The notes below the pieces were generated by a model that had not been told where the DNA came from, made no database searches, and worked only from the letters and a program-made list of their open reading frames with translations. A stretch of DNA of 64,000 bases from Isoperla grammatica (Eukaryota > Arthropoda > Insecta > Plecoptera > Perlodidae): the NCBI GenBank assembly GCA_945910005.1, contig OX246744.1, positions 4,969,973 through 5,033,972 on the forward strand, written 5' to 3'. The position numbers and the translations under genes are program-made. This document shows positions 46,001-55,000 of this stretch, one piece after another (position 1 is the first letter of the stretch; the number at the start of each line of letters is the position of its first letter).

Positions 46001-49000
46001 ACAACAATGCACAACAATGAAAAATGCACCTTAACATAACTATCTAGAATGCTTAGATAGAGCAAATGACGTCTTACTAGATCAATTCTGAAAATCATCT
46101 ATTCGACTCGGCCAGCATTTCAAGACCTTCAGAATGTCAAAGAGCTTAGAAGGAGAATATCTCCTCCCTCAAGTCTTTGCCTGTGGTGCGCTCTCTGCCG
46201 TAGAAGCAGACCACCAAACTAAAAGATCCCGTGGTAACAACTCACAACCCCCTTGGGTCTTGTGTGTCAACTGCGTCAAACAAATGTCATAAGTTCGTTT
46301 AGTTCAAGTCACACAGCGGACATATAACGCGAGCTTTCATCAAAGTTATGTTGAACCCCTATCGTAAACAGATGTAACAGTTTCTTTATATAATATGTAA
46401 AGGGGACTGAACTTAATAGTTGACTGGATTTTATTGTTTGTATATCTTGAGAGCGATTCTAAATATTGAAAAGGTGGTTATTAACCAAAATTTGGGTTTG
46501 AACCAGCTAAAGAATTCAATTTATAAACTTAAATAAATATTATGTGTTACATTTTCTATAAACTCATTTAAGATAAAGTAATTTCATTAAGAACAGAATT
46601 AAACCCCGAACTCAAGCTAGTCCCATCAATATAATCCTTGAATCTACCCCATAGAACTCTTAACTTTCTCATACAAAGCCTGGACTCTTTATTTTTTTAA
46701 TTGCTTCTATAATCATAAGCATAAAATGTAATCTCCATCAATATAATTCTTGAATCTACCCCATAGAACTCTTAACTTTCTCAGACTAAACCTGGGTTCT
46801 TTATTTTTTTAATTACTTCTATAATCATAAGCATAAAATGTAATTTGTACAGAACTGAAATCTCGTCGTTTTTTTTTTTAGAAACTTATTTTCTAAAACC
46901 AATGAATGTTGCTGATTTGAATCCCCCCCCCCCCCCTTGAGATTCGTTTGTCAATCAGGTTTCGACGAAGTTTCGTCAAATTACTCTCTTATTTCTCCAG
47001 GGGCAACCGTGGATGGCGGCGGGTGGCGGGTGGGGGGTGGGGGGGGGGGGGGGAGGGGGCGACTTTACTATAGTTTCGTTGCTACAATTTCGAAATCCAT
47101 CTTAGTATTCAAAGTGGCGGAAAGCAAAGGCAGTTCCACATGGACGCTGTTACTTGATAGCATGACAAGTCGACGGTTGAAATTGTCCTCACCCTTGGGG
47201 CAAAGAGTTAAATTACTTATGAGACAGCACGTTTGTGTTGCGTTATGTTTTGATGTAATGTGTGTGATCTATTGTTATTTCTTTTATTAATTTTAACACA
47301 AATATCTCGTCAGAATTTAAGACATAGATATTTTTTTAGCAAGTTTAAAACAGCATTCACTATCCAAATTTTGGAGTATACAAGACTAGTCGTTTTCGAT
47401 ATCTACGGATCTTAATGCGTTTGGTTATAATTATGGCCGGTATAATGAACATTGGATAATATTTAGACGGCTTTACTAACTTGTTTTCACCATTGCAACA
47501 ATCAATGGGAAGACTCGAGCGTTGCCATAGTGGAAACCAGTTAGTAATCGTCTAAATATTTAGAAAAAGTTCATATTACCTGACCTTAGTAAATTTCACA
47601 CATACATAAAATTGTATAATAATTTTATCCAAACTTAGTCCTTTTTAAATGAAAATGTATGTGCACACCTAGTATATAATGTTACAATGTACTATTAAGT
47701 AAACGGTGACTTTGGAGCCGTCCTAGCAACGAAGCACTCAATAAATTCAAAGTTGTTCTGAATCAGCCTTGTTGATTCTAATATTTGTCCGCAGGTGTTC
47801 GCACTGTCCAATCATTGATTCATGTGTTTCGTATTTGAAATATCGATCTTTGATTGGTTATCGCTCACTCGTCGATGGTGTTCGAAGCCAACAGGGTTGG
47901 TTTAGTCACTTTAAATTAAAGTCCCCCACTGCAAATCAGTTTCGTTACTGAGTGGGTAGACTCTAAATGTGAATTAATTGTATTTATTTCAATTTATTTC
48001 TTGCAATGTGATTGGTTGCAGATACTGGGCTGTTACATACGTCGACTATATTCACACCCGCAACGTGAACCGTATTGGTGGAATGATCGTCATGATCTGG
48101 TCAGTAGCCCTGGTCGTCTCACTGGCGCCGCAGTTCGGCTGGAAGGATCCTGAATACCTCCACAGGATCAACGTGCAGCAGAAGTGTCTCCCCTCGCAGG
48201 ATATAGGATATCAGGTGAGGGTCCTGAATACCTCCACAGGATCAACGTGCAGCAGAAGTGTCTCCCCTCGCAGGATATAGGATATCAGGTGAGGGTCCTG
48301 AATACCTGCACAGGATCAACGTGCAGCAGAAGTGTCTCCCCTCGCAGGATATAGGATATCAGGTGAGGGTCCTGAATACCTCCACAGGATCAACGTGCAG
48401 CAGAAGTGTCTCCCCTCGCAGGATATAGGATATCAGGTGAGGGTCCTGAATACCTCCACAGGATCAACGTGCAGCAGAAGTGTCTCCCCTCGCAGGATAT
48501 AGGATATCAGGTGAGGGTCCTGAATACCTGCACAGGATCAACGTGCAGCAGAAGTGTCTCCCCTCGCAGGATATAGGATATCAGGTGAGGGTCCTGAATA
48601 CCTCCACAGGATCAACGTGCAGCAGAAGTGTCTCCCCTCGCAGGATATAGGATATCAGGTAGGGTCCTGAATACCTCCACAGGATCAACGTGCAGCAGAA
48701 GTGTCTCCCCTCGCAGGATATAGGATATCAGGTGAGTGTCCTGAATACCTCCACAGGATCAACGTGCAGCAGAAGTGTCTCCCCTCGCAGGATATAGGAT
48801 ATCAGGGTCCCAATTCACAAGCGGTCCTATCTATTTTTGGTCTTATCTCTAAGACCGGCCTAACTTTGAACCTCTTGTGAAACCAAGAAAATATCTGAGA
48901 ACATACTTTAAAACATAAAATTGTAATGTTCATTGTATCCTTGTTCTTACCAGGAATGAGTAACTTCTTCATGTGACGCGTCTGGTTTTACAAGAGGTCC

Positions 49001-52000
49001 AAAATCAGGCTGGTTTTAGAGCTAAGACCAGAAAAAGACTTAGGACCTCTTAAGAGTCCGGGCCCCGGTGTTCAACATCTATAAGTGTTCAGTAGGAGAG
49101 AGGGGGAGAGTTGTCCCAGTCTAGGGCTGAACCATCTAGGGTCCAGGGCCTTTATAGACTGGGACAGATTCCGACACCCGCCTCTTCTTAACAGTCCAGG
49201 GAAGACGATAGGAGCACCGAGGAGTCTTTTGGAATCCTCAAGGGACGAGAAGATGAAACTGTACAACCTTGTATTGTATTGTATTGTATTGTATTGTATT
49301 GTATTCTTTATTTCTTATAGCTCGGTTAGAGCTAGTAGTACTCTTTACATTATACTAACTTCGTCACGGATTGAAAAGCTTTGGAGCCGTCCTAGCAACG
49401 AAGCACTCAATAAATTCAAAGTTGTTCTGAATCAGCCTTGTTGATTCTGACATTTGTCCGCCGGTGTTCGCACTGTTCAATCACTGATTAATATGGTTCG
49501 TATTTGAAATATCGATCTTTGATTGGTTATCGCTCACTCGTCGATGGTGTTTGGAGCCTACAGGGTTGGTTTAGTCGCTTTAAATAGAAGTCCGCCACTG
49601 AAAATCAGTTTCGTTACCGAGTGGGTAGACTCATAATGGGATTTTTTAAATTTATTTAAAGACGATTACTCATTTATTATTTTATATAACTTATGTGTAA
49701 GTTAGTTTAAACGTTATTAAAAGCCGGTTTCTCCATGGTTTCTTAATTATTCGTGACTTTATAAGTTATTCATCACAACTTACAAACACTAATGTATTGT
49801 TTTAATTCCTTACATATACTAAATAAAATATTATAAAATGTTGCCTGTTGTGTTTTCCGCTAGAGCTTAATGGGTTTATTTATACAGTAACTTGGCGCTC
49901 AGCCGGTTGTTTGGAGATGAGGATTTGGTGGAATAACTAAGTACGAAGTACATTAAATGTGTGCATATGGATATTAATCCATGACGGTGGGGTTGTTTTC
50001 TATAGGGGAGTCACTTTGCATTTACCGGCCGTCCGTCCTAGTAAAGAATCACTCAATAAATTCAAAGTTGTTCTGAATCGACGTTGTTGATTCCGAAATC
50101 GGTCCGTACTGTCCAATCACTGACTGATGTGTTTCATATTTGAAAATATCGAGCTTTGATTGGTTATCGCGCTCACTTGTCGATGATGTTCGGAGCCTAG
50201 AGGGCTGGTTTAGTCGCTTTAAATTAAACTCCTCCACTGAAAATCAGTCTTGTTACTGAGTGAAAAGATTATAAATAGGATTTTATTTCTTTAATGTTTT
50301 ATTTCAACCAGATATATCCAAGTGAACTAAAAATATTCACCGATAGAGGTGGCTCAGCGGTAAGACGCGAGACTCTAATTCAGGAGGTCGCCGGTTCGAT
50401 TCCAGCCACCGGCAGTCCTGACTGAAGGATTTTTCAAAGGTTTTCTCAGTCGTAAAGGCGAATGCTGGGATTAAGTCCTACTATCAGCCCTCGGACATTC
50501 CTTCCCAGATATCCAAACACCTTAATAACCTAGTTTGTCACCTGAAGAGGGGCACATCAGGTAAAGCTGGTGTGCACCCCATACTGGTATTCCTACGAAA
50601 AATTAATTATAAGTAAGTACGAATTTTTTTTTTACTCGTCCCATGTTTTCAGATCTTTGCTACGTGCTCCACGTTCTACGTACCACTCCTGGTGATCCTG
50701 TGTCTCTATTGGAAGATCTTCCAGACAGCTCGCAAGCGCATCCACAGAAGAGGGAAGCAACGAGCTCCTACGGCGCCCAGCGAAGCAAAACTACATCCAG
50801 CGCCCAAAACAAAGCCACCACTTAGGAGCTTCCTATCCAAAAAGCGGTGAGAAAAAATTAATTTTTATTTTCAATCAAATACTTTGAAAAGAATGTTTTA
50901 CTTATATTATCATCTTCCGGTTAATGAGTCCTGGTATGTGTAATTAATGGTAACTATAGTGTTTCGGAGGAGAGTGGTCACCCATCCTCCTGCTGGTCTA
51001 GCCTAGCACGATGTTGTTTTCATCCATAACGCTGGGATTTAACTAAACATCTGTTTACTCATGTATTTGTTTAATCGTGACGTCAATTTTAGCAAATGAC
51101 AAAGCCATAAAAGTGGCGGATTTTTGGAAATTAGTTGTCTAGAACGGTGTTCCGGACACGGAAACGAACGAACGATCGGCCATATTGGAGGCCACCTTTA
51201 CTGCTATTTCAAGTTTCATTGAGCTGTCAATAGAAAACGAATAATATTGTTTACGGGGAAATATGACAAGTTTGAACACGTATATCCCCCGATTAAGTGT
51301 ACGAAAATGATTATTGTATGCTTTTGTAAACGATTGAAAGAGTAATCGAGCCTCAAGAGTTTGTTAATGTTGATTTTAAGTAATGATAGGAAACCAAGGA
51401 TGGAGAACAATTGAATTTGCATCGGACACCATGGCTGGAACATAGTAACAATGAACTACCAATCACATGCCATTGTGGCCTCCAATGTGGCCACCATACG
51501 CAATACGTGAATACACCCTATTCTTATCTAAACGTGGTTGTCGTGTCCGCAGCTTCCGACGCATCAAGTCCAGCAAGAAGTCTTCGGCTGCCGAGGCCCT
51601 GGTGTCGTCCCTGGTGTTGGTGGAGGGTCACTCCACCGCCTCGGTGGACGCGACGCTAGAGGAGGAGATGGTGGAGAACCAGGGTGAGGAAATACACAAC
51701 ATTATATTCCCTTTTGTTTGTATTTATTTGTATTTATTGTAAAAGTACCAAGGGGGACCATTGGCGCTACGTCCCATCCGAAAAGGGGCCTTTACACGTA
51801 CACTCTTGCGCGCGGGATTCGTTGTCGCGCGTTCTTTCCTGCAGGTAAAACTGTCCGTGTAAAAGCAAATGCCTTGCAAGGGAAAGAACGTCGCGAATCA
51901 TCTGAGGGTGACGCGCGCGCAAGAGTGCAGGTAAAACTGTCCGTGTAAAAGCAAGCTTGCAAGGGAAAGAACGTCGTGAATCATCTGAACACTCCACGCA

Positions 52001-55000
52001 CCACGCAAAAGTGTGGTAAATACGAAGGGATTGGCATTTACACGCACACTCTTGAACGCGCGCTTTCGTTTCCCTGCGGAGCGTGCGCGCAAGAGTGTGA
52101 TGCAGTTTTAGACACCACACTCTTGCGCGGCGCTCGGTTTTTCGCGCTGTCTTTCCTCTGCACAAGAACGCGACACGTTAGCGTGCGCGCAAGAGTGTAC
52201 GTGTAAAGGCCGCTAAAGGACGGTGTAACTTTGACAAATCATGTAGGTTCCTCCACTAACCTGGACTTCCGAGCAGTTACACAAGCTTTCGAACCCTCCA
52301 ATCTGCTCCAACCAACGGTAACAAGTGTTCCAGAGAAGAGTGGTCACCCATCCACGTCCTGACCTAGCTCGAGGTTGCCTAACTTCGGTGTTCGTATGGG
52401 AACCGGCTAAGCTACCGCGGTTTAACGTCGTTGGTAATATATATTGTGTGTGTGTTTTAACATTAATTCCGGGTCAGTAAGTTTTTGCGTGTAACACATT
52501 AATATACATGTATCCTACCTGTTACACTGGGGCCACTTGTAACCCGTGACCTTGTGTTATTGCGTAGGGGTGAGCGACCACCCAATGTAACGTACCTGTT
52601 GCCATGGAGACACCTGTAACCCGTGACCTTGTGTTATTGCGTAGAGGTGAGCGACCACCCAATGTAACGTACCTGTTGCCATGGAGACACTTGTAACCTG
52701 TGACCTTGTGTTATTGCGTAGAGGTGAGCGACCACGCGAGCGGAGAGACGAGCGGAGGTCAGGGGGATTCCCAGCAACAAGAGGTTGCCATGGAGACGAC
52801 CGTGCTGACGATATCGGAGGGCGTGGCCAAGGAGGCTCAAGGTCAAGTAGACAACACTTCGCCGGAGAAGTCGTCGACGACAAACAATGGCTCGGCGAGT
52901 CACCAGAGTCACTTGAGCGACATGTCCAAGGTATACTTATTAATTTAATGTATATATCATCATCATCATCATCATCATCTGTTGCCACGTCCAACTCTGC
53001 GTTGAGCCGGCATTGAAGATAAGCCTCTCCATCTTCTTCTATCCTGCCACCACTCTTCCCCCTCAACTATTAACTATTAACTATTCTTAATCAAGCTTTA
53101 TTATCATTTTCCGGTTAATGAGTCCTGATGTGTGCTATTATACTATTCTTCTTTACCTGTATTAATATATTTACCTTCACTGTATTATTTGGGATCCGTC
53201 TGGGCCCGGGTTAGAATAAACTCGGGGTGACTCTGCCAATTGTAAGCGACGATAATAGGAGACCCGGTCTCTTTCCTACCTATTCTCCTACTTAAGATTT
53301 CTCCTCCCACTTTGGCCTGCCCTGGACTCCCCTATGACTATACCCCCGCGATGTACAATGGATACGCCTTATTACGTAAGTCCTCGAATAGTTCAAGTTG
53401 TCTATAGTTATCAAAATAGAGTCAGTTTTGCATTATAGTTTGAAGAAAATCAGTAGATATGTGTAGTAAATAATTTCTTAATTTTGATTGAGAATGTAAT
53501 CTTTAAAAATACTAACAAAAAACATTCTATTCTCGCAGTTTTCGGGAGTTTTGTATTGAATACTCTGAGAGCAAAGTGGTGCTTTATAGTTCATCTATAT
53601 ATTAACTTTGGCATAATTTGAAGCTCTATGCACCCCCCTACCTAATTATGTCACCTCCACCCAACATAACAAATATGGCTGATTATTATAAATAATATAA
53701 TATGAAATGAATAATAAAAACACTGTAGGACTTACACAGTTAAAATTTTCTCGATGTTATTCAACATCACCTCACGCAATATTTCGACAGCTGCTCTGCT
53801 GTCATCATCAGGCACGACTGAGGGGTAGATCAACAGTCTCGAAGTGGTAACGGTGCCTGATGATGACAGCAGAGCAGCTGTCGATATATTGCGTGACGTG
53901 ATGTTGAACAACATCGAGTAAATTTTAACTGTGTAAGTCCTACAGTGTTTTTATTACATATGTGCCAGTTAACGAGAGTGTTTTTTTTATAATGAAATGA
54001 ATAAATATGATATGGTTGTCTTGTTGTCACGGGGGTAAAAGGTGGTCACATAGCGATGGAGGAGAAGAAAATCACAAGTATAAATTACGATGAGACTGAC
54101 GAATTGTTGTGTTCGTCCGTTAGGTTGAGATTCTGAAGGAGAAAGAGGTGGTCGTAGTGAACAACAGTCACAAGGAGAGAATGCTACAGAAGAAAGAGAA
54201 GAAAGAGAGCTTGGAAGCGAAGAGAGAACGAAAAGCAGCCAAGACGTTGGCGATTATCACAGGTATAACTTTAATTAAGGCTGTACTTCCACCTACTTTG
54301 TGGAACTACCAATTTCGGTGCATTAAAACTGATATTAAATGTGTTTAAATGTCCCAAATGTAAATCAAAATATGTCATTCTGTATTGAGAATAATTGTGT
54401 GTTTTTTTTTATGAATCAATAATATGTTCGTTTTCCAGATGCTTTTAGTGTGAAAGGTGACCAGAAACTTCAACAAGTGTTTTTCATATTATACCCTTGG
54501 TAACTGTGATTTGTTTTTAGATATTTACCTGAATAGCCTATGATTTTTCTCAACTACCGGTACAAATGAGCTATTTTGTACCGGTAGATAAGAAAAATCA
54601 TAGCACACATACTATTAAAGATAACGACCTGAAAATTCCTCACCTCCTAGAACAAAGTATGTACATTAACTACAATAAAAGTTGGCTATCACAAATGTGT
54701 ATTTCTGGTCGAAGTTTTGTTTTGAATGAAGTGGCGTACATCTAGCAATATCAACGGTACCGGTACAATCAAAATTACGAAAAAAATAATTTCGTAACCT
54801 TCAGTAGTCCTAGTTTCAATTTCAAAGCTTAACTTGAGTACCTTGTACATATTTTAGAAAACTGAAAAACCGTGCCCGCACAGTCTTAAACATATATCCC
54901 CAACCAATTGTAAATGTACCTTCGCTAGATATTTACCTGAATAACCCTCTAAAATATATAACCCTTACCAATTGTAAATGAACCCTCGCAAGATATTTAC

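Noticed and set aside
50346..50410. Possible tRNA gene (box A and box B text)
   Set aside because: The same body and tail follow the head in other copies, so this is a tRNA-derived SINE.
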